Below are positions 21,343 through 32,200 of a DNA stretch of 64,000 nucleotides, piece by piece. The notes under the pieces are model-generated. The model did not search any database and was not told the DNA's origin. It saw only the letters and a program-made list of their open reading frames with translations. Location: assembly GCF_963169125.1 (NCBI RefSeq), contig NC_084794.1, positions 155,134,858 through 155,198,857 on the forward strand. Direction: 5' to 3'. The stretch is from Humulus lupulus. Its lineage: Eukaryota > Streptophyta > Magnoliopsida > Rosales > Cannabaceae. Position numbers and translations under genes: made by a program. Numbering within the stretch: position 1 is the first letter of the stretch; each line of letters begins with the position of its first letter.

Positions 21343-22146
21343 TCAATGGTGCCTGCAAAGGTGAAACCACCCCCTGGTGTGAAGCTTTTATCAGCTTTAC
21401 AGTTCAAGAAGGGTGTGAAGAAGAAGGAGCCCACTTATGTTGCTGTACCCACCGTGTTCGAAGAAGTAGTGGAAGAGATTGTTCCACTAGAAATTACGAG
21501 GGTCTTAAGGATGTATGGGGATGTGATGCCAGATAAACTCCCCAAAGCCTTGCCACCAAAAAGGGGGATTGATCACCAGATAGAGCTGGTGCCCGGAGCG
21601 AAACCTCCAACAAAAGCGCCATACAGAATGGCACCCCCTGAGCTAGAAGAGTTGAGGAAACAACTAAAAGAGTTATTGGAGGCAAGCTTCATCAGACCGT
21701 CAAAGGCACCATTTGGCGCCCTTGTGCTATTCCAGAAGAAGCACGATGGGAGATTGAGACTGTGCATCGACTATAGGGCTCTCAACAAGGTGACAGTTCG
21801 CAACACCTACCCCATCCCTCTGATCGCTGATTTGTTCGACTAGCTAAGTGGAGCCAAATACTTCACAAAGTTGGACTTGAGATCGGGCTACTATCAGTTG
21901 AGGATTGCAAATTTGGATGAACCAAAGACAACGTGTGTTACTCGATATGGAGCATTTGAGTTTCGAGTAATGTCGTTTGGGTTGACAAATGCACCTGCTA
22001 CTTTCAGTACACTGATGAACCAAGTATTCCACGAGTATCTAGATAAGTTCGTGGTGGTGTACTTGGATGATATCTTGGTTTATAGCGCCACGATTGAAGA
22101 GCATCAAGAACACTTGGCTCAAGTGTTTCAGAAGTTGAGAGAGAAC
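21343..22146 (+). pseudogene. Element C protease end and RT (broken)
   Basis: The open stretch 21307-21843 carries [20 protein letters not shown] and the RT start. TAG at 21841-21843 interrupts it where the family has a sense codon before L-S-G-A-K-Y-F. The second stretch 21871-22149 has [15 protein letters not shown] with the catalytic Asp and the box V-V-Y-L-D-D intact (about 22057-22074). A TAG at 22147-22149 closes it in REN*LYVK. All catalytic residues are readable, but two stops remain. Confidence 0.9.
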
Positions 22147-22149
22147 TAG

Positions 22150-23085
22150 CTATATGTGAAGCGCGAGAAATGCTCATTTGCACAGGAGAGCATCAAGTTC
22201 TTAGGCCACATTGTGGAACGTGGCCGAATTCGTATGGATCTGGAGAAGGTGAGGGCAATCCAGGAATGGAAAGCCCCCACAAACGTGAAAGAACTCTGCT
22301 CCTTCTTGGGCCTAACCAACTACTATAGAAGATTTGTTGACGGCTACTCAAGAAGGGCGACACCCTTGACCGAGCTTCTGAAAAAGGGTGTGACTTGGGC
22401 GTGGACTGACAAGTGTGCTGAAGCATTCAGGAGTTTGAAGGAAGCCATGATGAAGGATCCTGTTCTTGCCTTGCCAACTATTAGCAAGCCATTCGAAGTA
22501 CAGATAAATGCCTCAGATTATTCTCTGGGAGGGGTACTAGTACAAGAAGACCACCCGGTCGCATATGAGAGCCACAAGTTGTCTGAAGCTGAGAGGAGGT
22601 ATACTGCCCAAGAGAAGGAGCTCCTCGCAGTTATACATTGCTTGCGAGTGTGGAGGCATTACTTGCTGGGGTCAAAGTTCGTGGTGAAGACGGATAAGGC
22701 AGCTGTTAGTCATTTCCTTACTCAGCCGAAACTGACCCCTAAGCAGGCTCGATGGCAGTAGTTCGTGGCGGAATTCAACTTCCATTTTGAGCATAGGGCA
22801 GGACGCTTGAACCAGGCAGCTGACGCCTTAAGTCGCAAAGCAGAATTGGCGACTCTAAAGATGTTGGCTAGTTTGTCGTCTAGTGTGGTGAACACTCGAC
22901 TCAAGGAGCGCATCAAAGAAAACCTAGAGAAAGACCCGGTTGTCAGGACCATCCTGAAGCTCGTAAAAGAAGGCAAGACTCTCACCAGTTCTGGGTGGAG
23001 GATGATCTTCTGTGGGCTAAAGGGGATACTTGTATGTTCTGAAAGCTGGAGATTTATGGAGTACATTACTAAGCGAGTATCATGA
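22150..23085 (+). pseudogene. Element C RT thumb and RNase H (broken)
   Basis: Covers IKFLGHIVERGRIRMD, FLGLTNYYRRFVDGYSRRATPL, then RNase H: EVQINASDYSLGGVLVQEDHPVAYES (first Asp of the family's TDAS lost, N-A-S-D here), [22 protein letters not shown] with the Glu, and VVKTDKAA with an Asp. A TAG at 22759-22761 separates it from the last part, FNFHFEHRAGRLNQAADALSRK. The frame is the same on both sides. Confidence 0.88.
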
Positions 23086-24361
23086 CACCCCGTGGGCCGG
23101 TCATCCAGGGTGGCAGAGAACCCACACACTCTTGAAGCAAGGGTACTACTGGCCACAAATGCGAGATGATGTAGTGGAGTACACCTAGACCTATCTCGTA
23201 TGCCAGCATGACAAGGTCGATAGGAACAAGACACCTGGGTTGTTGGAGCCCTTGCGAGTTCCAAGCCGACCATGGGAGAGTGTGTCGCTTGACTTTATCA
23301 CCAGTCCTCCGAAGACTGGGGATTTAAGTGCGATCTTTGTGGTCGTGGAAAAATTCTCGAAGTACGCAACATTCATCCCAGTGTCGTAGTACTGTTCGGC
23401 AGAAGAGACAGCCAGAAAATTTTTCAAGCATATTGTCAAATATTGGGGAGTGCCCTAGAACATTGTTAGTGACCGAGAAGGAAGATTCACCGAGACCTTT
23501 TGGTCCGAACTATTCAATCTCTTGGGATCACAACTAAACATTTCCTAGAGCTACCATCCGCAGACAGATGGGCAGACAAAAAGATTCAACGGGATGTTGG
23601 AGGAGTACTTGCGCCACTTTGTCAATGCCAATCAGAAGAATTGGCCGCAACTACTCGATGTAGATCAATTTTGCTTCAACTCTCAAAAGAGTTATTCATC
23701 GAATAAGAGCCCTTTTGAAGTTTTTAATGGACAGCAACCACTGTTTCCCCACACAGTGGATGAATATCACGGTTGGAACCTGCGAGCCTTTCACTTCACA
23801 AAAGACTGGAAGAAAACGATAGAGATTGCCCGAGCTTATTTAGAAAAAGCATCAAGAAGAAGGAAGAAGTGGGCAGATCGGAAGCGCAGACCACAGGAGT
23901 TCAAAGCACGTGACTTAGTGTTAATCAAGCTGAGGCCCGAACAATTGAGATTCCGAGGGGACAAAGACATCAGACTCATTCGCAAGTAAGAGGGTCCTAT
24001 CTCAATCATCTCAAAAGTTGGCCTAACTTCCTACAAAGTCGACCTACCAGCTTGGATGAAGATACACCCGGTCCTTCACGTCAGCAACTTGAATTCGTAT
24101 CATGAAGATCCAGGAAATCCAGAGCCTAACTAGTCAACAAGAGGAGGAGTCATCATTCAGCCAAGGAGCAAACGTCAACTTAAAGAAATCCTGGCAGAAA
24201 GGACGGTCACCATTGACCGTAAAAAGCATAAAGATTATCTGGTAAAATGGAAGGGGCTCGCAGATGACGAGATCAGCTGGGAGAGGGCGGAAGACTTGAA
24301 GAAGCTCACGCAGAAGACTGAAGATCTACAAGCTACTTCGTCAAGGACGCCGAAGGATTGA
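23086..24361 (+). pseudogene. Element C integrase with chromodomain (broken)
   Basis: Frames change several times. Recognisable: HDTPWAGHPGWQRT zinc-finger start, SLDFITSPPKTGDLSAIFVVV with the first Asp, IVSDREGRFTETFWSELF with the second, and HPQTDGQTKRFN where the catalytic Glu is Lys (23578-23580). The C-terminal part 23594-23989 is open (KARDLVLIKLRPEQLRFRG). The tail, about 24184-24330, is a typical chromodomain: YLVKWKGLADDEISWERAED. Stop TGA 24359-24361. Chromodomains bind histone-tail marks and are thought to target insertion to heterochromatin. Confidence 0.88.
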
Positions 24362-24371
24362 GTGGGGGAGA
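24361..24371 (+). promoter_or_regulatory. Polypurine tract of element C
   Basis: AGTGGGGGAGA, just before the LTR TG at 24373. Confidence 0.7.
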
Positions 24372-24372
24372 G

Positions 24373-24936
24373 TGTGGCGTGCTGCCCCTTTGGCACACCC
24401 ACATGGGGCCATTTTGTAAGTGAGCATGCCTTGGTGCTTCATCATTAGTCAAGTCTTGCACCAAGCAACCTCATGGGTTACGGTAGTGGCAGTTTTGTAA
24501 TTAGGCATATGTCTCCCAGACAAAAATCATATATGTTCCTAGGAAGACCTTATTTCCCTAGAAGGCTCCTTATGGGGAGGTGACCTGGTGACTTAGGGAA
24601 GCACCATGGCCATCAGCAGATAGGGGCCAAAGATGTGTACTCCCTTTCCCTATCAAGGCTATATATTAATAAAACAATATTTATCCATACTTGCCCCTGT
24701 GTGCTTCCTTGTTTCTTATGTGTAACTTGTTTGTTATCTTCGTTGGGCCATTGCGTGCCACTTGCCTTGTTGTGTGCTTTGTGTTGTGCGGACGTTCCTA
24801 GGAATGACTTGCTTTGTGCTTGCTCATACTTCGTTATTGCCCGTTGCATGTCCGAGATGTGTATGTGGCTAACCGCTGAGTTTGTTTGCCTGTAGGTGTG
24901 TGTTGTAGGCTAACTTGCTTGCTTGAAGAGTCTGCA
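24373..24936 (+). mobile_element. Element C 3' LTR
   Basis: Begins TGTGGCGTGCTGCC; ends at TCTGCA (24936) or GCCGCA (24944). A TATA box TATATATT at 24660-24667 is followed by a T-rich transcribed part. The exact end is uncertain because the 5' LTR is missing and no duplication can be matched. Sequence past it is gag of element B on the minus strand, so C inserted into or was joined to B. Confidence 0.7.
24660..24667 (+). promoter_or_regulatory. TATA box of element C LTR
   Basis: TATATATT in a GC-normal setting (ATCAAGGC before it), mid-LTR. Confidence 0.5.
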
Positions 24937-24944
24937 AGTGCCGC

Positions 24945-25641
24945 ACGTTCCGTCTAGTTGGAGTACCCAAATACCCGGCCCGTGATACCGTGGGGGGCCC
25001 CTGACCGCAGAGCCTGTCTCTGAGTTCCTTCTGTTGGCAGAAGGACGCTGCCCCCTGCTTGTTGGATTTGGCTCTTCGGCCCCTGCGGGTCTAGGGTTGC
25101 GGGGCTATTGCCCAGCCCTATTCTGCCTCGGGCGCGGGGGATTGCCTCGACCAGCCTGAGATGGAGGTTGCGTCTCAAGATCCCTAGGTGGGACATCATC
25201 CTCAGGCATAGGTGGTTGCTACATCCTCTAAGGGCTTATTGGATGGAACAGAGGGCTAGGATTCGGACCCATTTGATGTGGCCCGCTTGGGGGTTGATCA
25301 GGCTGCGAGGCTGGTGCAGCCTAATTCCTAGCCAACTGGAGGGCTACTTCAAGGGCTGCCATGGCATCCCTCTGCCGACGGTCCATCTCCGCCTGCCGAT
25401 CGCTCAGATCTTGGCGCTGGCGCTCTATCTTCCTTTGCTGCGACGCCATTATCTTGGCAGCATTCTCCTGGTTTGCCCTCAGATTGGCCAACTCATCTTG
25501 CAACACCCCCAGTGTTGTCTTCAGGGTCTCAGAGTCCAATTCCTCCTCATCAAACTCAAAATGAGGCTCGTCTTCAGCCACATTTGGGGGCTGGGATGGT
25601 GCAGCGGTAGCCTATCCAATCTTCTTGGTAGCTTTTTCCAT
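24945..25641 (-). pseudogene. Element B gag N-terminal part
   Basis: Start ATG at 25641-25639 (MEKATKK). A TAG-type stop falls near residue 10. The open stretch 25581-25321 is acidic and then strongly helical: LQDELANLRANQENAAKIM, KIERQRQDLSDRQAEMDRRQRD, with heptad-like spacing, a likely coiled coil. Then 25199-24954 is an Arg/Gly/Pro-rich linker (frames differ). Cut at element C. This is the particle protein; no zinc knuckle is reached. Confidence 0.7.
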
Positions 25642-25681
25642 TAGATCTTCTTGAGTTCAACTCTCAATGAAAGCACGAGAA
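25642..25681 (-). promoter_or_regulatory. Element B leader with primer-binding-like site
   Basis: Minus strand after the LTR end reads TTCTCGTGCTTTCATTGAGAG, matching element E's TTTTGGTGCTTTCATTGAGAG (36141-36161) at GTGCTTTCATTGAGAG. Confidence 0.6.
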
Positions 25682-26267
25682 TGTTGACCCTCGTTTTGGT
25701 CAACGACACGGAGTCTAGAAAACGACAGAAAAATAATACTGAGCTTGAGAAAACGATCTAATGGAAAATAAAGAACACAGAGAATTATAGTGGTTCGGCC
25801 CCAGTGATTGGTAATAACCTACGTCCACTTGATACTATTATTAGTATTGAGCTCCAAAGGCGTGATCAAAGAACTAGGGTTCCTGAGTTTCACAAACCTT
25901 CGAAGAAGAAAACAATACAAACGATAGATAATAGTGATCTAATTCGGAAAAAGAGAAAAGATCCCTTCCTTGAGCTATTTCTTGTGTATTTATAGGCTCA
26001 GGAAGGGTTACATGAATCAAGTAATAATATCTTCCCTTAATAAATGGATTTTCAGGCCATAATGAAGAGATATTCTCGGATATCATTACAACTGTCCAGA
26101 TCTTTTCATAAATGAACGGAGTATATGACCAGTCTGGTCGTATATAAAACTTGAACTTCGCATGTAGAAATATTTCTGGTCGATAGGCGAGCAGTATCTC
26201 TGCCACGTGTTCGGCCACATGTCGAAAATTCTTGCCACGTCATCAACATCTGTTTTTTGGATAAACA
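25682..26267 (-). mobile_element. Element B LTR
   Basis: 586 bp; in plus orientation TGTTGACCC to GGATAAACA. The TATA box TATAAATA is on the minus strand at 25994-25987. Following bases CTAGT (26268-26272) would be the target duplication, partner lost. Confidence 0.78.
25987..25994 (-). promoter_or_regulatory. TATA box of element B LTR
   Basis: TATAAATA on the minus strand, about 275 bases from the LTR start, conserved with element A. Confidence 0.6.
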
Positions 26268-26689
26268 CTAGTCATGCTATAATCACAAATATGTATGCAA
26301 AAATCTCTCTTTTTATGTTTTTAATTTTTTTTTTGCTAAAGCAGGAAATTAATATATGTTTGATAAATTATAATTTAAAAACACTATGTATGCAAAAATA
26401 ATATTATAGTGCATTATAATTTCTATATTAAACATTTAAAAAAATATGTATATTAATGTGGTTTGTTAATATATAATTACAAAAATAAAAAATGTTTAAA
26501 AATATCAAATAAATATAAAAATAATCTTAGAACAAAATAAAAATATTTAAGATTCAAATATTGTGTATGTTATTATCATATTATTTATTTTAAATATTTT
26601 AATTTCAATTAATATATAATAAATAAGTAGATATATTTAGATGAAAAAAAAAAACTTTTATAGTAGAATTTTTTTCAAAAAACAGCTTT

Positions 26690-26840
26690 TAGAGAAAGCT
26701 AAAAGCTCGGTTGTGCCAGCTTTAGTTTTTAGTTGTAACTTCAACATAAATTCTTCAATAAGTTGTTTTATGATTATTTACCAAACACCTTTATTACACA
26801 CCTTTTTCAAAAAACAACTTCTAGCTTTTCTAAAAGTTGT
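26690..26840. repeat. Small foldback (MITE-like) remnant
   Basis: Inverted arms of about 25 bases: CAGCTTTTAGAGAAAGCT on the left (about 26690-26714) and, reverse-complemented, CAACTTTTAGAAAAGCT on the right (about 26817-26840). The right side ends with 'ccaaactggccctta', common at the edge of small plant DNA transposons. Target duplication not identified. Confidence 0.35.
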
Positions 26841-27032
26841 ACCAAACTGGCCCTTAATATAATGAGGCTGGTGACTTTTGTTTTGGAGATTCAATAACTT
26901 GAAGGATTGGGAACATTATTTTACAATAATGGAATCAAAGCTTTCCTAAAGGATCGAATATTTGTTCCCATAAGGGTTAATTCTGGAACTGAATAGTGGT
27001 TGAACTCGAATCTATAATATAATTATAGATTA

Positions 27033-27220
27033 ATTATTCACTAGTGAATTAATGATACTTAAGGCACAAGAAGTAATTAGAAAGGTAAACTGGTAAACTT
27101 TGACCCGCTCTAATTAACGAACCAATATTATTCACTACTGAATTAATGTTACTTAATGAACAAGAGATAATTAGAAGGGTAAAACGGTAAACTTTGATCA
27201 ACTCTAATTAATGATCCAAT
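27033..27220. repeat. Tandem duplication, period about 94 bp
   Basis: ATTATTCACTA(G/C)TGAATTAATG starts at 27033 and again at 27127. Both copies continue with similar 'acaagaagtaattagaa(a)ggtaaa..ggtaaactttga' text. Confidence 0.75.
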
Positions 27221-28554
27221 AATTGGATGACAGAACTACATGTATTGATTATACCAATGGACTACAAGATATAACTCTGTAAAAATATAATTCTCTAATG
27301 AATAAGGGTACAATTCCATATTTATAATGGAGTAATAATGAAATTAATAAATAAGATTATTTAATTAAAGAGTTTGATTAATAGTATTGTTTATTGAAGC
27401 TTAGTATTATAGGTTCATGGTCCCCAAGTCGCCTCTATACTACACTGTCAAGGGTAAATGTGTCATAGGCAAATTAATAGAGAAAATGACTAAATTGCAA
27501 AGGAATTAATTATCCATGACTAAGTTATAATTATGAATGATTAATTAATGTTAAATTAATTAATTATTTTAAAACTTTATATTAGTAAAAATTAATATTA
27601 AGTAGTTTTTGGATTAATATTATAGAGAGTTTAATATTATCTTATAATAAGATTATTGTTCAAATAGGATAATACAAGATAAAGTTAATTGTGAATTAAC
27701 AGATATTAATTTTTTTAAAATAATATTTATATTATTTTAATTTAATAAATATATTGTCTTATTTTTAATTTAACAAACAAATAAGAAAAGTGGGGAACAC
27801 TTATAGTGCCCAACACCACTACATGTGCTTTCACAGTGAGTTGTGAGTGGCACTGCACATGGTGCCTGAGATTTGAATTTGAATTGTTTAAATTTAAATT
27901 TGTAAGAATATGGTTATTTATTTATTTAATAAATTATTTTTTTAATTTGATTAAAATAAATAATTATGTAAAATACTATTAACTAATCAGTTTTGAATTA
28001 GAGATAAAATAGTTTTATTATCTCTAGGTTTATACATGTGACATACATATGAGTCGATTAATTCTCTAAGCATGAAAATTGAAAAATACTTTAAGCCTTA
28101 TCTTTTCCAAATTCTCTAGATCTCATGTGTTGAGAATATCTAGAGAGCCTAAAAATCAAACATTTGCATCTCATGTGCCCACCATGTCCTTGTGTGTTCA
28201 AGGATTGGCTTGGAAGTCTATGGTGTGATTCTCAATCAAATCTACATGTGGATCAGATGACTGTTTGATTATACTAAAAGATAGCTAGGATACTTTATAG
28301 GCCTCAAGAGGTATTCTTCTATTCTTTTATGTAAATTGATTTAATGTATAAATATATGTATTGATCGTGGCTCAGTATTAATAATTTTTAAAACCACCCT
28401 TCCACTGCTACTTTGGTCTTCTTTTTTAATACCAACAACGGTCTACATATATGTAATGCCCCACGTCACTATGGTTGTTTCCTGGAAAGACGACTGGCCC
28501 TGCAAACCAACACAAATCTTTCCAGCATGCTTTGTCCTCACTCGCACGCTTCTT

Positions 28555-28655
28555 GGGAAAACTTCCCAGGAGGTCACCCATCATGAGACTGCTCAAGGTC
28601 AAGCACGCTTAACTTTGGATTTCTCAAGTGATGGGCTACCAAAAAGAAGATGCAT
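28555..28655 (-). ncRNA. 5S rRNA-like segment in Cassandra LTR (copy 1)
   Basis: On the minus strand, AGTTAAGCGTGCTTG (28614-28600) and the 22-base block GATGGGTGACCTCC...GGGAAGT (28582-28561) match plant 5S rRNA at the pol III A-box and C-box regions. The flanks have diverged. It is part of the LTR, not a host 5S gene; approximate bounds. Confidence 0.85.
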
Positions 28656-28886
28656 ATTGTTGGCATAGGTGTAGTACCCATCAATCCATTTAAGCCCTCT
28701 TCAACTGTGTAGTCCCATACCTACACAGTTTTAGAATCATCACACTTGACCTTCCGCAGGTGATGTGGGATTGTACAGTTTTTTTACCCGGTATTTCCCC
28801 CTGTGGATCACGGGATTCTGACTGTCACAATCACCCCCTCTTAGGGTTTCGACATCCCTGTCAGCCATACTTCTGGATGGGTCCAA

Positions 28887-28898
28887 GCTCTGATACCA
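28887..28898 (-). promoter_or_regulatory. Cassandra primer-binding site (initiator-Met tRNA)
   Basis: TGGTATCAGAGC on the minus strand, two bases from the LTR end. Exact match to the initiator tRNA-Met complement. Confidence 0.92.
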
Positions 28899-29002
28899 TT
28901 TGAACGCCCCACGTCACTATTGTTGTTTCTTGGAAAGACGACTGGCCCTGCAAACCAACACAAATCTTTCCAGCGTGCTTTGTCCTCACTCGCACGCTTC
29001 TT

Positions 29003-29103
29003 GGGAAAACTTCCCAGGAGGTCACCCATCATGAGACTGCTCAAGGTCAAGCACGCTTAACTTTGGAATTCTCAAGTGATGGGCTACCGAAAAGAAGATG
29101 CAT
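29003..29103 (-). ncRNA. 5S rRNA-like segment in Cassandra LTR (copy 2)
   Basis: Same 5S-like blocks as copy 1: AGTTAAGCGTGCTTG at 29062-29048 and the GGGTGACCTCC block at 29030-29009. Pol III box sequences are intact in both copies. Confidence 0.85.
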
Positions 29104-29279
29104 CTTATTGGCATAAGTAGTACTCATCAATCCATTTAAGCCATCTTCAACTATGTAGTCCCATACCTACAAAGTCTTAGAATCATCACACTTGACCTTC
29201 CCCAGGCGATGTGGGATTGTCTAGTTTTTTACCCGGTCTTTCCCCCTACGGATCACGGGATTCTGGCCGTCACAATATA

Positions 29280-32200
29280 TGTATACATTAAATGTTGTGT
29301 AGATTTTTTGCATTTTTTTATATGTATGTTGATATGTATATTGAATTGATGGTTTTGTTTTATGAATGCATGGTTGAATGATGAGTCAATAATTATATTG
29401 TACTATTGGGGTAGGAATTGAATTTTAACTTTCTTAGATCTTGTGTAAGCCATTTTGGGGCATAGGTATTTTTGATAATTTTATTTTTGAAATACTATTG
29501 TAAAAATTCTAGTCACAAGGAGAAAAGAAATGGGACCAGAACCATGCACCACCATAGGCACATGAACCGCCTATGCACTCCACCTACGGCCCGCGCACCT
29601 GCACCCCAGTGCTCGAGCCCCCTACATGTGCCTGTGCCCCAACCTCCTATCTGAGCCTCTAGAGCTCACCTTGGCTATGGCCGATGCAAGCTAGGGCACC
29701 AAGTCTTGTGCCCAACAAAAATCCTTTTTTTTTTTGCTAATTATCTTTTATTTAATTAATTTTTAAAATTGTTTGAATTTGAAATATTAATTATCTTATT
29801 TTAATTTGTTTAGAAAATTAAAATATCTTTTACTTGGTTGGGATGTTTAAATATCTCAAGTTTTAATAATTTTTTGAATTTCATTCTCTTAATTATTTAA
29901 ATTCAACTAAATTAAAAAGATAAAAAGATTATTTAATAAAAAATTAGTTTTAATTAAATAAATTAATTAGAAAATTAGTTTCCAATTAATTAATGGGCAT
30001 TCTCAATACCTAAGGATTATGAAGAAGAGCCTAAGAGAAGTAGAAGCAACATGAAAGTTTTATAATCACAGAAGCCCACTTTGTAATTTTATCTCTATTT
30101 TCTCAAATGTTGTAAATTTATAAATACTGAATAGCTACTCGGTTCATCATTTATTGTTTATTTATTTATTTGTTACATTTTTTAAAATAAATCTTAATTA
30201 ATGATTGATTGATAACATGATCATGCATTAGTCTATTACATGCCATACATGAAACCACACACAATTTTAATTAATCATTCATCTTGTTTGTAGAAACATG
30301 ATTCTTTGGGATTGTCCTATACGTTTATGTGAATTGTTTTAGTGAAAAAAATTGCATGTAAACTACTAAGTCATTATCTAGTTTAAACTTGGTAATACAC
30401 ATGATAATAAAGGCAGTGGTTAATTTAAGCTTTTTCAGATAACCAAATTTATTTAAAAAGTGTTTTAGTAAAGTTTGATGAATGTAATGGGTAATGATTA
30501 ATAGATCACTTTAATTATAGAAACAAACTCTTTCTATAATTGTATGATTTTATAATTAATTACATTCATAGGGTTGTAATGAACTAGTAATTAATTTATA
30601 ATTAAATTGATTGGTTTAAATAAACACATATATTCTAAAATAGTGAGTGGTAGAAGGTTGACATCTCCATGTGACCGATGTTCTCCATCTTTAGTACAAC
30701 AGTGTGAAATATGATTAGGGCCTCAAGACGGCTTTATTTCTGTCCCCCTAAGAAATATTTCAAGAAATATTAACATCAAGGTTGACTTCTTACGAAGATA
30801 AGAAAGGGTGGTGCACTTTAGATTTGACCAACCCTACGGAGGCACTCTCTAAGTTAAGTCATAAATTCTGAAATTAATGGATTAAAATCACAAATATACA
30901 ATTAAACTTTTGTAGTGGATAAATGTATCTTGACCAAACAAGTGGTCCTTTACTTTTAAAAGACAAAATATGAGTTATTTTGAGTTGTAAATGATAAAGA
31001 TAAGATCGTCTTATAGACTGTCTTAAATTAATTTGACCGACCCTAATGCGATACTTTAATTGTCGGGTAGTTTTATCGTGAAATAGTAAATGCAACGCCT
31101 CGCTTCTAACGCACCAGCTAGTGTAGGGCCGACAAACTAGAATTTTGTAATGAATATTATTTTTTATAAATGGCAATATATACTTGGGAATCATATTTCA
31201 TGTAGTTAAAAGTAATCTATGCGTGAAAAGTGTGGTTTGCAAGCAAACCAAGAATTTCAAATAATTAAATGAGAAATTAATAATTGTGGCAAAAATATTA
31301 TTTTTGGTACAAAATAAGGTGGTAATTCTTGAAAGGCTAAACCCTTTGTAAATCCTTAGTCATTTTTCTAAGAAAATGCTTTTAAAACATATTAGTGGAA
31401 ATTTTACTATTAAATAAACCTACTATTTTATGATTAGAAATTTAAGTAATGTGATGGATTTAAATTCATGGTATCACATTTATATTATTAATTAAAAAAA
31501 ACTAAGTTGTGAATTTACCCCAAATAGTATGAAAGAATTAGTGGTTTAGTGACACAAATACCACTTTTAGGAAAACAACTAGTTTAGGCTTATTGGGAGA
31601 TTAAATTTGAAAGAAATGGATTGAGGGATGATTATGGATGGCTGAGTGCTTTAGGCATAATTACATGAATTGATCAACTCCATCAATAGTGTCTTGTGAC
31701 ACTTGTTAAGCATGGGTTGCAAATCAACTCCAACCCCCATCACCTCACTTGGCCAAACACTCCACTTCACTCCCTCTCAGTTTCTTTCTTCACTCGAGCT
31801 CTAAAAAAAAAATCAATGCTCTCTCATCTCTCTCCCTATCCCTTCTTTGGTTCTCTCTCTATCCCATGGGTCCTCAAGAAAAACTCCATGAAAGCTTGTG
31901 AACAAGCTTGGAGAAGACAAAGTTGAAGGAGAGTCTAATTTACTTCTTCTTGTTCTTCTCCATGCCGAGCCTTGGGATCTCTTCCATGCTTTCAAAAATC
32001 TGAGTTCTCATCATTTTTAACCTTGTTATTATGTTTTAGAAGCTCAATGAAGCCACGAGTCTCCCAAGCTCACTTAGAAGCTTGTATGCACCATTGATCG
32101 CCAAGGAGGTAACCCCTTAGTTTTCAAAATGTCCATTTCTATCTTTGTTTCTTTCTCTTCTTTAGGTTATAATTTTACTTTTTGATGTTTTGGGAAAGTT

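Larger units (their letters stand above)
21343..24944 (+). mobile_element. Element C: 5'-truncated Galadriel-like chromovirus
   Basis: Contains the end of the protease region, RT, RNase H, integrase and a classical chromodomain, then a purine tract and one LTR (24373 to 24936 or 24944). The 5' LTR, gag and most of protease are missing, replaced by the LTR stub 20163-21342. RT wording ([26 protein letters not shown]) and RNase H wording (VVKTDKAAVSHFLTQPKLTPKQARWQ) fit Galadriel better than Tekay or CRM; the lineage call is from memory of family style, not a tree. Confidence 0.8.
24945..26267 (-). mobile_element. Element B: 5' fragment of a Tat-lineage retrotransposon
   Basis: Minus-strand LTR (26267-25682), leader (25681-25642) and first part of gag (25641-24945). 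The rest is gone at the junction with element C. It is a close relative of element A: same LTR ends, same TATA position, same primer-site sequence, same gag coiled coil. Confidence 0.8.
26268..28446. other. AT-rich region without recognised genes
   Basis: Very A/T-rich. No host gene or retroelement coding sequence seen. The part 26880-28380 has the look of a decayed LTR or long non-coding repeat, but I find no matched ends. Two sub-features are listed separately (foldback at 26690-26840, tandem duplication at 27033-27220). Confidence 0.5.
28452..29274 (-). mobile_element. Cassandra TRIM retrotransposon, complete, minus strand
   Basis: Two LTRs (28452-28829, 378 bp; 28901-29274, 374 bp) flank a 71-bp internal domain, with duplication ATATA at 28447-28451 and 29275-29279. 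The internal domain carries, on the minus strand, the primer site TGGTATCAGAGC (28898-28887) and the purine tract CTAAGAGGGGGTGAT (28844-28830). Each LTR holds a 5S rRNA-like segment. These traits together define Cassandra, a non-coding element moved by other elements' proteins. ORFs overlapping it are spurious. Confidence 0.95.

Noticed and set aside
28561..28614. A host 5S rRNA gene
   Set aside because: Only the promoter-box blocks match. The flanks diverge, and the segment lies in LTRs with a primer site and target duplication, so it is Cassandra.
28456..28668. Protein ORFs in both Cassandra LTRs
   Set aside because: They overlap the 5S-like sequence of a known non-coding element, and the two LTRs give different frames.
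29540..29660. Pro-rich protein exon
   Set aside because: GC-rich and open for 60 codons, but no splice sites, domain or conservation evidence is visible.
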